Shown here: in pieces, positions 1-21,700 of the stretch
How the letters are laid out: every line of letters begins with the position of its first letter
Numbering within the stretch: position 1 is the stretch's first letter
NCBI GenBank assembly: GCA_018350325.1
Contig: JAEVLN010000001.1
Location: 3,563,254 to 3,627,253 of the forward strand
Direction of reading: 5' to 3'
Source: Globodera rostochiensis
Taxonomy: Eukaryota; Nematoda; Chromadorea; Rhabditida; Heteroderidae
DNA length: 64,000 nucleotides
Program-made: the position numbers and the translations under genes
The notes under the pieces: generated by a model
Told to the model about the DNA's origin: nothing
Databases searched by the model: none
The model's input: only the letters and a program-made list of their open reading frames with translations

Positions 1-1722
1 CGGAACCGTAAATAGGGAAAGTTTGGAACCGGAACCGTAAATAGGGAAATTTGGAACCGGAACCGTAAATAGGGAAAGTTTGGAACCTGAACCGTAGAGT
101 AGGGAAATTTGGAACCGGAACCGTAAATAGGGAAAGTTTGGAACCTGAACCGTAAGTAAATATTTGGAACCGGAACCGTAAATAGGGAAAGTTTGGAACC
201 AAAACCGTAAATAGGGAAAGTTTGGAACCGGAACCGTAGAGTAGGGAAATTTGGAACCGGAACCGTAAAGTAATGAAAGTTTGGAACCGGAACCGTAAGT
301 AAATATTGGAACCGGAACCGTTTGGGACCGGAACCGTAGAGTAGGGAAATTTGGAACCGGAACCGTAAAGTAGTGAAAGTTTGGAACCTGAACCGTAAGT
401 AAATATTGGAACCGGAACCGTTTGGGACCGGAACCGTAAATAGGGAAAGTTTAGAACCGGAACAGCAGAACATTGAAGATTTGGGACCGGAACCGTAAAT
501 AGGGAAAGTTTGGAACCGGAACCGTAAATAGGGAAAGTTTGGAACCTGAACCGTAAGTAAATATTTGGAACCGGAACCGTTTGGGACCGGAACCGTAAAT
601 AGGGAAAGTTTGGAACCGGAACCGTAAATAGGAAAGTTTGGAACCTGAACCGTAAATAGGAAAAGTTTGGAACCGGAACCGTAAATAGGGAAAGTTTGGA
701 ACCTGAACCTTAATTAAATATTTGGAACCGGAACCGTTTGGGACCGGAACCGTAAATAGGGAAAGTTTGGAACCGGAACCGTAAATAGGGAAAGTTTGGA
801 ACCGGAACCGTAAATAGGGAAAGTTTGGAACCTGAACCGTAAGTAAATATTTGGAACCGGAACCGTTTGGGACCGGAACCGTAAATAGGGAAAGTTTGGA
901 ACCGGAACCGTAAATAGGGAAAGTTTGGAACCGGAACCGTAAATAGGGAAAGTTTGGAACCTGAACCGTAAGTAAATATTTGGAACCGGAACCGTAAATA
1001 GGGAAAGTTTGGAACCGGAACCGTAAATAGGAAAGTTTGGAACCGGAACAGCAGAACATTGAAGGTTTGGGACCGGAACCGTAAATAGGGAAAGTTTGGA
1101 ACCGGAACCGTAAATAGGGAAATTTGGAACCGGAACCGTAAATAGGGAAAGTTTGGAACCTGAACCGTAAGTAAATATTTGGAACCGGAACCGTAATTAG
1201 GGAAAGTTTGGAACCAAAACCGTAAATAGGGAAAGTTTGGAACCGGAACCGTAGAGTAGGGAAATTTGGAACCGGAACCGTTTGGGACCGGAACCGTAGA
1301 GTAGGGAAATTTGGAACCGGAACCGTAAAGTAGTGAAAGTTTGGAACCTGAACCGTAAGTAAATATTGGAACCGGAACCGTTTGGGACCGGAACCGTAAA
1401 TAGGGAAAGTTTAGAACCGGAACAGCAGAACTTGAAGATTTGGGACCGGAACCGTAAATAGGGAAAGTTTGGAACCGGAACCGTAAATAGGGAAAGTTTG
1501 GAACCTGAACCGTAAGTAAATATTTGGAACCGGAACCGTAATTAGGGAAAGTTTGGAACCAAAACCGTAAATAGGGAAAGTTTGGAACCGGAACCGTAAA
1601 TAGGGAAAATTTGGAACCTGAACCGTAAGTAAATATTTGGAACCGGAACCGTAAATAGGGAAAGTTTGGAACCGGAACCGTAAATAGGGAAAGTTTGGAA
1701 CCGGAACCGTAGAGTAGGGAAG
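1..1722 (+). repeat. ~29-bp satellite array, G-rich orientation
   Basis: Tandem monomers of about 29 bp built from GGAACC-GGAACC followed by a variable tail. The main tail is GTAAATAGGGAAAGTTT. Other tails are GTAAGTAAATATTT, GTAGAGTAGGGAAATTT, GTAAAGTAGTGAAAGTTT, a short GTTTGGGACC and an AGCAGAACATTGAAGATTTGGGACC type. The tail types recur in blocks, which suggests a higher-order repeat. The array continues off the left edge. The monomer is not a multiple of three and has no stop codon on its complementary strand, so the array shows long artefactual open frames. No gene is seen. Confidence 0.95.
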
Positions 1723-4700
1723 GTTCCAAACTTTCCCTATTTACGGTTCCGGTTCCAAACTTTTCCTATTTACGGTTCCGGTTCCAAACTTTCCCTATTT
1801 ACGGTTCCGGTTCCAAACTTTCCCTATTTACGGTTCCGGTTCCAAACCTTACCTACTTTACGGTTCCGGTTCCAAATTTCCCTACTCTTCGGTTCCGGTT
1901 CCAAACTTTCCCTATTTACGGTTCCGGTCCCAAACCTTCAATGTTCTGCTGTTCCGGTTCCAAACTTTCCCTATTTACGGTTCCGGTTACAAATATTTAC
2001 TTACGGTTCCGGTTCCAAACTTTCCCTATTTACGGTTCCGGTTCCAAACTTTCCCTATTTACGGTTCCGGTTCCAAATTTCCCTACTCTTCGGTTCCGGT
2101 TACAAACTTTCCCTATTTACGGTTCCGGTCCCAAACCTTCAATGTTCTGCTGTTCCGGTTCCAAACTTTCCCTATTTACGGTTCCGGTTCCAAACCTTAC
2201 CTACTTTACGGTTCCGGTTCCAAATTTCCCTACTCTTCGGTTCCGGTTCCAAACTTTCCCTATTTACGGTTCCGGTCCCAAAATTTCCGACTTACGGTTC
2301 GTTCCAAACTTTCCTATTTACGGTTCCGGTTCCAAATTTCCCTACTTACGGTTTCAGTGTCCACAAACTTTCTATTTACGGTTCCGGTTCCAAATTTCCC
2401 TATTTACGGTTCCGGTTCCCAAATCTTCCCATTTACGGTTCCGGTTCCAAACTTTCCCTATTTTACGGTTCCGGTTCCAAACTTTCCCTTTTATTCGGTT
2501 CCGGTTCCAAACTTTCCTATTTCTACGTTTCCCGGTTCCAACTTTCCCATTACGGTTCCGGTTCCAAACTTCCGTTCGGTCCAAATATTCCCTATTACGG
2601 TTCCGGTCCAAACTTTCCCTATTTACGGTTCCGGTTCCAATTTCCCTACTTACGGTTCCGGTTCCAACTTTCCTATTTAGGTTCCGGTTCCAAACTTTCC
2701 CTATTACGGTTCCGGTTCCAAACTTTTACTTACGGTTCCGGTTCCAAACTTTCCTATTTACGGTTCCGGTTCCAAACTTTCCTATTACGGTTCCGGTTCC
2801 AAATCTTCCTATTTACGGTTCCGGTTCAAACTTCCCTATTTACGTTCCGGTTCCAAACCTATTTACGGTTCCGGTTCAAAATTTACTTACGGTTCAGGTT
2901 CCAACTTTCCTACTTTACGTTCCGGTTCCAAATTTCCCTATCTACGGTTCCGGTTCCAAATCCTCTTTCGGTTCCGGTTCAAACTTTCCTACTTACGGTT
3001 CCGGTCCCAAACCTTCATATTCTGTTCCGGTTCCAAATTTCCCTATTCTACGGTTCCGGTTCCAAACTTCCCTATTTACGTTGGTTCCAAATTTCCCTAC
3101 TCTACGGTTCCGGTTCCAAACTTTCCCTATTTACGGTTTTGGTTCCAAACTTTCCCTATTTACGGTTCCGGTTCCAAATTTCCCTACTCTACGGTTCAGG
3201 TTCCAAACTTTCCCTATTTACGGTTCCGGTTCCAAATTTCCCTATTTACGGTTCCGGTTCCAAACTTTCCCTATTTACGGTTCCGGTCCCAAACCTTCAA
3301 TGTTCTGCTGTTCCGGTTCCAAACTTTTCCTATTTACGGTTCCGGTTCCAAATTTTATTACGGTTCGGTCCAAACTTCATTTCTTCCGGTTCAAATTTCC
3401 TATTACGGTTCCGGTCCCAAACGGTCCGGTTCCAATATTTACTACGGTTCAGGTTCAAACTTTCATACTTTACGGTTCCGGTTCAAATTTCCCTACTCTA
3501 CGTCCGGTCCCAAACCCCGGTTCCGTTCCAATATTTACTTACGGTTCGGTTCCAACTTTCATTTACGGTTCCGGTTCCAAATTTCCCTACTCTACGGTTC
3601 GGTTCCAACTTCCCTATTTCGGTTGGTTCCAAATTCCCTATTTACGGTTCCGGTTCAAATTATTTACTTCGGTTCAGGTCCAAACTTTCCCTATTTACGG
3701 TTCCGGTTCCAAACTTTCCCTATTCGGTTCCGGTTCATTTTACTTACGGTTCAGTTCCAAACTTTCCCTATTTACGGTTCCGGTTCCAAATTTCCCTATT
3801 TACGGTTCCGGTTCCAAACTTTCCCTATTTACGGGTTCCGGTCCCAAAATTTTCTGTCCGGTTCCAAACTTTCTATTTACGGTTCCGGTTCCAAACTTTC
3901 CCTATTTACGGTTCCGTTCCAAATTTCCCTATTACGGTTCCGGTTCCAAACTTTCCCTATTTACGGTTTCCCGGTTTCCAAACTTTCCGTTCCAAATTTT
4001 TACGGTTCCGGTTCCAAATTTCCTATTTACGGTCCGGTTCCAAACTTTCCCTATTTACGGTTCGGTTCCAAACTTTCCTATTTACGGTTCCGTTCAAATT
4101 TCCCTATTTACGGTTCCGTCCAAACTTTCATTTACGGTTCCGGTTCCAAATTCCTATTTACGGTTCCGGTTCCAAACTTTCCCTATTTACGGTTCCGGTC
4201 CCAAACTTCATTCTCGTTCCGGTTCCAAACTTTCCCTATTTACGGTTCCGGTCCCATACGGTTCCGGTTCAATATTTACTTACGGTTCGGTTCCAAACTT
4301 TCCCTATTTACGGTTCCGGTTCCAAATTCCCTATTACGGTTCCGGTTCCAAATTCTTACGGTTCCGGTTCCAATATTTCCTATTACGTTCCGGTTCCAAA
4401 TTCTTAACGGTTCCGGTTCCAAATTTCCCTTTTACGGTTCCGGTTCAAATTTCATTTACGGTTCCGGTTCCAAATTTCCCTATTTACGGTTCCGGTTCCA
4501 AACTTCCCTATTTACGGTTCCGTTCCAAAGTTCATTTTCACGGTCCTTCTTTACGGTTCAGGTTCAAACTTTCCCTATTTACGGTTCCGGTTCCAAATTT
4601 CCTACTTACGGTTCGGTTCCAAATTTCCCTATTTACGGTTCCGGTTCCAAACTTTCCCTATTTACGGTTCCGGTTCCAAACTTCCCTATTTAGGTTCCGG

Positions 4701-7700
4701 TCCCAAACCTTCATTTCGGTTCCGGTTCCAAACTTTCCTATACGGTTCCGGTTCCAAACTTTCCCTATTTACGGTTCCGGTTCCAAACTTTCCTATTTAC
4801 GTTCCGGTTCCAAACTTTCCCTATTTCGGTTCGGTTCCAAACTTTCCCTTTCTTCCGGTCCAAATATTTCTCGTTAGGTTCCAAATTTCCTATTACGGTT
4901 CCGGTTCCAAACTTCCCTATTTAAACGTTCCGGTTCCAAACTTCTATTTACGGTTCGGTTCAATTTCCTATTTACGGTCCGGTTCCAACTTCCTACTTTA
5001 CGGTTCCGGTTCCAATTTCCTTCGTTCCGGTTCCAACTTCCTATTTACGGTTCGTCCAAACTTCCAATTTTCGGTTCGGTTCCAAATTCCCTATTACGGT
5101 TCCGGTTCCAAACTTTCCCTATTTACGGTTCGGTCCCAACGTTCCGGTTCCATTAATTTACTTCGGTTCCTTTCCAAACTTTCGGTTCCGTCATTTACGT
5201 TCGGTTCCAATTTCTTACTTACGGTTCGGTTCCAAATTTCCCTACTTACGTTCCGGTTCCAAACTTTTTTTAGGTTTGGTTCCAAACTTTCCATTTCGTT
5301 CCGGTTCCGGTTCCAAACTTTCCCATTTACTTACGGTTCCGGTTCCAAATTTCCCTTAGGTTCGGTTCCAAACTTTCCTTTACAATTTCTACGGTTCAGG
5401 TTCCACTTTCCCTTTTACGGTTCCGTTCCAAATTCCTTTCTTTCCGGTTCAAATTTCATTCGGTTCCAAACTTCCCTATTTACGGTTCCGGTTCCAAATT
5501 TCCCTATTACGGTTGTTCCAAACTTTCCCTATTTAGGTTCCGGTTCAAATTTCCCTATTTAGCGTTCGGTTCACTTTCCTTTACGGTTCGTCCAAAGGTT
5601 CCGGTTCCAAATTTTATTACGGTTCCGTTCCAAATTTCCCTTGGTTCGGTTCCAAATTTCCCTATTTAGGTTCCGGTTCCAAATTCCCTATTTCGGTTCC
5701 GGTTCCAAACTTTCCGTTCAATTATAACGGTTCGTCCAAACTTTCCTATTTAGGTTCCGGTTCCAAACTTTCCATTTACGGTTCAGGTTCCAAACTTTCC
5801 TTTTACGGTTCCGGTTCCAAACTTTCCCTATTTACGGTTCCGTTCCAAATTTCTATTTACGGTCAGGTTCCAAACGTTCCATTCCATTTACGGTTCCGGT
5901 TCCAAATCTTTCCCATTTCGGTCCTGTTCCGTCTAAACTTTCTTTACGGTTCCGGTCCCAAACTTTCCTTTGTTCGTCTCGTTAACTTTCCTATTTCGGT
6001 TCCGGTTCCAAATTTCCTACTTACGGTTCCGGTTTTCCTTACGGTTCCGGTTCCAAATTTACTTACGGTCCGGTTCCAAACTATTCCTTTACGTTCGGTC
6101 CAATTTCCCTACTTACGGTTCCGGTTCAAATTTCCCTATTTACGGTTCGGTTCCTAACTTCCCTTCGTTACGGTTCCGGTTCCAAATTTCCTACGGTTCG
6201 GTTCCAAACTTTCCCTTTCCGATTTCCAATTTCGCTTTCGGTTCCAATTCCATTTATTCGGTTCCGGTTCCAAATTCCCTATTACGGTTCCGGTTCCAAA
6301 CTTTCCTAAATTTTCCGTCCAACTTCTACTCTGTCCGGTTCCAAACTTTCCTTTTACGGTTCCGGTTCCAAATTTCCTTTTACGGTTCCGGTTCAATTTC
6401 TTCCAAACTTCCCTATTTCGGTTCCGGTTCCAAACTTTCCCTATTTACGGTTCGGTTCCAAATTTTACGGTTCCGGTTCCAAATTCCCTTTTACGGTTCC
6501 GGTTCCAAACTTTCCTTTACGGTCCGGTTCCAAACTTTCCCTATTTACGGTTCCGGTCCCAAACTTCAATTTTCGTTCCGGTTCCAAACTTTCCCTATTT
6601 CGGTTCCGGTTCCAAATTTCCCTATTTACGTTCGGTTCCAAACTTCCCTATTCTACGGTTCCGGTTCCAAACTTTCCCTATTTACGGTCCGGTCCCAAAC
6701 GGTTCGGTTCCAATATTTACTTACGGTTCAGGTTCCAAACTTTCCCTTTTACGGTTCCGGTTCCAAATTTCCCTATTACGGTTCCGGTCCAAACTTCAGG
6801 TTCCATTTTTCGGTTCCGGTTCCAACTTCTTCGTCCTAAACGGTTCCGGTTCCAATTTTACTTACGTTCGGTTCCAAACTTTCCCTATTTACGGTTCCGG
6901 TTCCAAACATTCCCTATTTACGGTTCCCGGTTCCAAACGTTTCCGGTTCCAAATTTCTACGGTTCCGGTTCCAAATTTCATTCTTCGGTTCCGGTTCCAA
7001 ATTTCCCTATTACGGTTCCGGTTCCAAACTTTCCCTATTTACGGTTGTTCCGATCTTTCCATTTCGTTCCGGTTCCGGTTTTCCAAACGTTCAGGTTCCA
7101 TTTCTTTTACGGTTCCGGTTCCAAATTCCCTACTCTACGGTTCCGGTTCCAAACTTTCCCTATTACGGTTCCGGTTCCAAATTTCCTTTACGGTTCCGGT
7201 TCCAAATTTCCCTATTTACGGTCCGGTCCCAAACTTCACATATTTCTGCTGTTCCGGTTCCAAACTTCCCTATTTACGGTCAGGTTCCAAACTTTCCCTA
7301 TTTACGGTTCCGGTTCAAATCCCTATTTACGGTTCGGTTAAACTTTCCTATTTACGGTTCCGGCCCAAAACCTTCAATGTTCTGCTGTTCGGTTCCAACT
7401 TTACTATTTACGGTTCGGTTCCAAAATTCCCTATTTAAGGTTCCGGTTCCAACTATTTACTACGGGTCAGGTTCCATAAACTTTCACTATTACGGTTCCG
7501 GTTCCAAACTTTCCCTTTACGGTTCGGTTCCAAAATATTACTTACGGTTCAGGTTCCAAAACTTCCCTATTTCCGTTCGGTTCCAAAATTTCCCTATTTA
7601 AGGTTCCGTTCCAAAAACTTTCCATTTACGGTTCGGTCCAAACATTCAATGTTCTGCTGTTCCGGTTCTCAGTTCAAACTTTCTATTACGGTTCGGTTCC

Positions 7701-7730
7701 AAACTTTCCCTTTACGTTCCGTTCCAAAAA
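1723..7730 (-). repeat. Same satellite, inverted orientation, progressively degraded
   Basis: At about 1,722 the array flips, and the same monomer now reads as its reverse complement (TTCCAAACTTTCCC, then TATTTACGG). Copies are regular to about 2.3 kb. After that almost every copy carries single-base losses or gains, increasingly toward 7.7 kb. The decay is mainly lost bases in runs (for example CGGTTCGG for CGGTTCCGG), as expected from unpolished long reads rather than from mutation. The order of monomer types on the two sides of the flip is not mirror-image. Confidence 0.9.
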
Positions 7731-16390
<8,660 letters not shown>

Positions 16391-18092
16391 TTTTGGTTCC
16401 GGTTCCAAACTTTCTCTATTTACGGTTTTGGTTCCCAAAAATTTCCCTATTTACGGTTCCGGTTCCAAATTAATTTACTTTACTGTTCAGGTCACAAACT
16501 TTACCTATTTGAGTTCCGGTTCCAAATTTCCCTACTCTACGGTTCCGGTTCCAAACTTTCCCTATTTACGGTTTTGGTTCCAAACTTTCCCTATTTACGG
16601 TTCCGGTTCCAAACTTTCCCTATTTACGGTTCCGGTCCCAAACCTTCAATGTTCTGCTGTTCCGGTTCCAAACTTTCCTATTTACGGTTCCGGTTCCAAA
16701 CTTTCCCTATTTACGGTTCCGGTTCCAAATATTTACTTACGGTTCAGGTTCCAAACTTTCCCTATTTACGGTTCCGGTTCCAAACTTTCCCTATTTACGG
16801 TTCCGGTTCCAAAATTTCCCTATTTACGGTTCAGGTTCCAAACTTTCCCTATTTACGGTTCCGGTTCCAAATTTCCCTATTTACGGTTCCGGTTCCAAAC
16901 TTTCCCTATTTACGGTTCCGGTCCCAAACCTTCAATGTTCTGCTGTTCCGGTTCCAAACTTTCCTATTTACGGTTCCGGTTCCAAACTTTCCCTATTTAC
17001 GGTTCCGGTTCCAAATATTTACTTACGGTTCAGGTTCCAAACTTTCCCTATTTACGGTTCCGGTTCCAAAATTTCCCTATTTACGGTTCCGGTTCCAAAC
17101 TTTCCCTATTTACGGTTTCGGTTCCAAACTTTCCCTATTTACGGTTCCGGTTCCAAATATTTACTTACGGTTCAGGTTCCAAACTTTCCCTATTTACGGT
17201 TCCGGTTCCAAATTTCCCTACTCTACGGTTCAGGTTCCAAACTTTCCCTATTTACGGTTCCGGTTCCAAATTTCCCTATTTACGGTTCCGGTTCCAAACT
17301 TTCCCTATTTACGGTTCCGGTCCCAAACCTTCAATGTTCTGCTGTTCCGGTTCCAAACTTTCCTATTTACGGTTCCGGTTCCAAACTTTCCTATTTACGG
17401 TTCCGGTTCCAAACTTTCCCTATTTACGGTTCCGGTTCCAAATATTTACTTACGGTTCAGGTTCCAAACTTTCCCTATTTACGGTTCCGGTTCCAAACTT
17501 TCCCTATTTACGGTTCCGGTTCCAAATATTTACTTACGGTTCAGGTTCCAAACTTTCCCTATTTACGGTTCCGGTTCCAAACTTTCCCTATTTACGGTTC
17601 CGGTTCCAAATATTTACTTACGGTTCAGGTTCCAAACTTTCCCTATTTACGGTTCCGGTTCCAAACTTTCACTACTTTACGGTTCTGGTTCCAAACTTTC
17701 ACTACTTTACGGTTCTGGTTCCAAACTTTCCCTATTTACGGTTCAGGTTCCAAACTTTCACTACTTTACGGTTCCGGTTCCAAATTTCCCTATTTACGGT
17801 TCCGGTTCCAATATTTACTTACGGTTCAGGTTCCAAACTTTCACTACTTTACGGTTCCGGTTCCCAAACCTTCAATGTTCTGCAGGTTCCAAACTTTCCC
17901 TATTTACGGTTCCGGTTCCCAAACCTTCAATGTTCTGCAGGTTCCAAACTTTCCCTATTTACGGTTCCGGTCCCAAACCTTCAATGTTCTGCTGTCCGGT
18001 TCCAAACTTTCCCTATTTACGGTTCCGGTCCCAAACGGTTCCGGTTCCAATATTTATTTACGGTTCAGGTTCCAAACTTTCCCTACTTTTTT
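16391..18092 (-). repeat. ~29-bp satellite array, clean right end
   Basis: Sequence quality recovers abruptly at about 16.39 kb. The satellite then runs in the same orientation as 1.7-7.7 kb, with regular monomers and the same tail types, including the TTCAATGTTCTGCTG-bearing type at several positions. It stops at about 18,092 against ordinary sequence. Together with the left blocks this implies a satellite domain of at least 18 kb. Confidence 0.95.
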
Positions 18093-18218
18093 CAGAATTG
18101 TTTTCCGGTATCGATGCCTGATTTTTAACCTTCAATTACTAGATGCTCGTCTGCAAAATTTGGTCATGAAATATAGTTGTTAGCCTGGGTTACAAGCTTT
18201 CAAAAATCGAAAGAACAT

Positions 18219-18357
18219 TCAATGGTGGGAGATATAGTGCCTAACCAACGCTGTCTGCCGCATGATTATTATTTGAATTGGTGGTAAAATTGCATAAATT
18301 TTGGCGCATCGTTCATTTTTGTCTGCTGCTGGACTTGACCCATAGTGCCATACTTTA
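18219..18357 (+). repeat. Dispersed repeat, copy A
   Basis: About 135 bp from GGGAGATATAGTG to GACCCATAGTG, sharing most positions with 38,408-38,539 in the same orientation (shared words include GTCTGCCGCATG and GGCGCATCGTTCATTTTT). This is a dispersed repeat of unknown class. A short reading frame through it on the reverse strand is shared by both copies but has no recognisable domain. Confidence 0.75.
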
Positions 18358-18717
18358 GTTTTCATTTTGGTATATGGACGTTTAACAGCGCGTTGAAAAT
18401 TATCAAAAGTTTTCATTTTTACGCTCGAATAATTGAAAACCAAACCCAACAGCAGAAAATTAGAAGTTTGTCGTAATAGGGACGTTAGCTGATTTTTATT
18501 TTTAGGGGTCTACATATTTTCTGTAAAAGTTCAAATTTCTTTTTTTGCTTATTATACATTAGTTTATGGTAACACAAACTGTATTATATTGAAATTGTAA
18601 TTGGAGGTAGGCCCCTAATAAGAAATCTGATTGCAAATTGGACATTTAACGAAAATTCTTCAAAAATTCCAGAAATTGCAAAAAAGCACGGAAAAGGACG
18701 CGTACCCCAAAAAAGAC

Positions 18718-21700
18718 ATGTATCAGCGACAAGAAGGCGGGAATAATTGGAGTCGTTCGGGTGGACGAAACAACGGGCCGAACGATGTAAATAAATGGGC
18801 AAAATGAATCGCATAATTTCTTTTATTCTTTGAATTTTTAGAATCCCAACGCTGGCAATTGGAATGCACGTTCGTACGGCGGACGAAACAATGGGCCAAA
18901 CGATGTAAATGAAAAAAAGTTTGGATTTTCTTAACCAAAAAATGTTTCTTCCATTAGAATTCCAACGTTGCCTTCGGTGGAGGGAACGTTCAGCGAAACG
19001 AAGGCGGAAATAATTGGAGCAGTGCGAGCCGTTCGCACGGTGGACAAACCAACGGGCAGAACGATGTATCGGAAGTGCATGCGCCGCCAGTCCATTGGAC
19101 GGACATTTTGGAAGTGGATTTTGGCTCGGGAAAACATTTCACCTCAGCAGACGAGGTCAAACAAAACCTCGGACCGAATTTGAATTTGGGGAAACGGCGT
19201 GCTGACTCCCAACAAAATGGCGTTCAGCACTAGCTACTTTAAAATGTTTGCCATGTCTCTCGAATTATTCAGAGACCACACGGGAACTTTACTTTATCGC
19301 CGCGATTCAAGATTTACGGGTTAAGAACAGTTGCACGGAACTTAGAGCACATCAAAAAAGTTTTTAGAAAATCAAAAAAAAATTAAAAAATTTTAACGGA
19401 TGACCAAAAATTTGCAAAATTTAATTTTTTTTTTTATTTAATTGAATGGGGAGAGAGATGGTGGTTCTACACAATTCCCAAAATGTGTGGGAACATTGCC
19501 TCCCCCCCCCCCCCGGTTATGGACCCGTTTAGCTCCGTTTCTACAAAATATTTTGCATAATACAGGTCTTCGAAGCGGTTGACAAGGCGGCGCACGGGCC
19601 ACTTTCTTCGCCAACTCGGAAAAATGTTGTTGAAATCGAATACCGACCCGGCTATCGTTATGCAAAACTTTTGGTATTGTTTTGCTAAATAATGTTGTCA
19701 TCAATGAAATCGTGCGCTTGTCTTAACTATTTTTTGACAGCATTTAACCAAAAATTAAATAATCGAACAGATTTAAACCAGGGATTAAGCGTCCCCTCCC
19801 CACACAATTACCCAATTTGCACATCATCGGCAAAAGAGTGCCATTTTAACAAAACGTTCATCTCACTCATTCAGATGGTTTCTTCTGAGGCAGCCGTGTA
19901 CGCATTTGACCAACTGAATGGGCGTTCTCTTGGGGGACGGTCAGTGGCGCTTTTTAATTGAAACATTGGCATTTTAACCTTTTAGGAAGATTAAAGTGTA
20001 TTTTGGGCGACGTAAAGATTATGAATATTTTAATCGTCTTTGGAAACAAAAAGAAGACTCAGTGGCAAAGGCGGTGAAGGAAGGGGAAGCCACGCAAAAA
20101 GAAGAAGTGAATCAGGATGGGGAGGAAAATGAGAGTGATCAGGATGGTTACGAGGGCGAAGAATCTTACATTGATCAGAAGGAAGGTGTTGAAGAAGTTG
20201 ATGGTGATCAGAAGGAAGAACAAGAAGTTGATGGCGATCAGAAGGAAGAACAAGAAGTGGATGGTGATCAGAAGGAAAATGTTGAAGATGATCATAAGGA
20301 AGAACAAGAAGTGGATGGCGATCAGAAGGAAGAACAAGAAGTGGATGGTGATCAGAAGGAAGAACAAGAAGTTGATGGCGGCGATCAGAAGGAAGAACAA
20401 GAAGTTGATGGCGGCAATCAGAAGGAAGAACAAGAAGTTGATGGCGGCGATCAGAAGGAAGAACAAGAAATTGATGGTGGTCAAAAGGAAGAACAAGAAA
20501 TTGATGGTGGTAAGAAGGAAGGTGTTGAAGAAGTTGATGATGATCAGGATGAGGATGAAGTAGTTGATGATAGTGCTGAGGAGGTTGATAGTGATCAGGG
20601 TGAAGATGAAGTAGTTGATGATAGCGCTGAGGAAATTGATGGTGGTCAAAAGGAAGAACAGGAAGTCGATGGCGGCGATCAGAAGGATGAAATTGATGGT
20701 GGTCAGAAGGAAGGTGTTGAAGAAGTTGATGATGATCAGAAGGAAGGTGTTGAAGAAGTTGATGGTGATCAGAAGGAAGAACAAGAAGTTGATGGCGGCG
20801 ATCAGAAGGAAGAACAAGAAGTTGATGGCGGCGATCAGAAGGAAGAACAAGAAGTTGATGGCGGCGATCAGAAGGAAGAACAAGAAGTTGATGGCGATCA
20901 GAAGGAAGAACAAGAAATTGATGGTGGTCAGAAGGAATGTGTTGAAGAAGTTGATGATGATCAGAAGGAAGAACAAGAAGTTGATGGCGATCCGTGTAAG
21001 GGATGCGAGCCGAGGACGGTAATGCTTCGACGAAAATGTCATCGACACCTCCCAAATGATGTTCTGGTTTTTAGGGATGGTGCACAGACCTTGTGACGCT
21101 GCGCCGTCGGGGCAGGGAACTGCAGAAGATGAAGGAGAAGCCTATATACAAAATCTACCTGTCCCAAATCCCCAAATTCTCTCGCGCGCGCATTCCCAAC
21201 AAATACGCCAATTGTAGCCGACGCTCGTGGGACAAGCAGGTGAACCGACTTTTGATCCTCTTCGAACTTTGGCATATCTAACTGAATGCCTTCAATACCC
21301 ATCAGGGCCGTACCTAGAAAAAATTTTCGGGGGGGGGGGGGCAAAGCAAAAAAAGTCGATTCTTAGGGGTACATTTTTGAGTTTTATTGCATTTTTCTTA
21401 AGCAATTTTTCCAAAAAAAGTTTAATTTTCACAGGATTTTTAAACATTTTTGTTAAAATTTCTATTCGTCATTTTCAAATTTTTCAAAAACACAAATTTT
21501 TTTTGCCTATTCTACTTCTTTGGGGGCGCGGGTGGGTCGGCGGTGCCGATAGGCGCCGCCGAGAAAATTTTGCAATTTTTGATTCGATTTGTTAACACAT
21601 TTCAACCAAAATTTTAAAAAATCGGCACTTTTTTTGAAGTTTTTAGGAATGGGAGGGGTTCGGCGGTGCCGATAGGCACCGCCGGGAAAAATTTTTTGAT

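Noticed and set aside
1941..4877. A 978-codon open frame rich in YLRFRFQTFPIYGSGSK
   Set aside because: Translation of the 29-bp satellite. The monomer rotates through all three frames without a stop, so every frame on this strand is open; the same strings recur at 451-1,729 and 16,428-18,128. No conserved start, introns or domain. The RFRF look of FMRFamide-like peptides is an accident of CGGTTCCGG.
20030..21055. Two long minus-strand frames (341 and 329 codons) with HHQLLVLPSD and FLLIAAINF repeats
   Set aside because: Antisense shadows of the acidic minisatellite. The plus frame is linked by good splice sites to recognisable RRM and SLBP domains.
21093..21281. SLBP C-terminus read through to the stop at 21,279 (VNRLLILFELWHI)
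   Set aside because: CAG|GTGAAC at 21,239 is a good donor, and the exon at 22,046 continues VRLWKLSIYKL, which matches the family (IKLWKVALHFW); the read-through does not.
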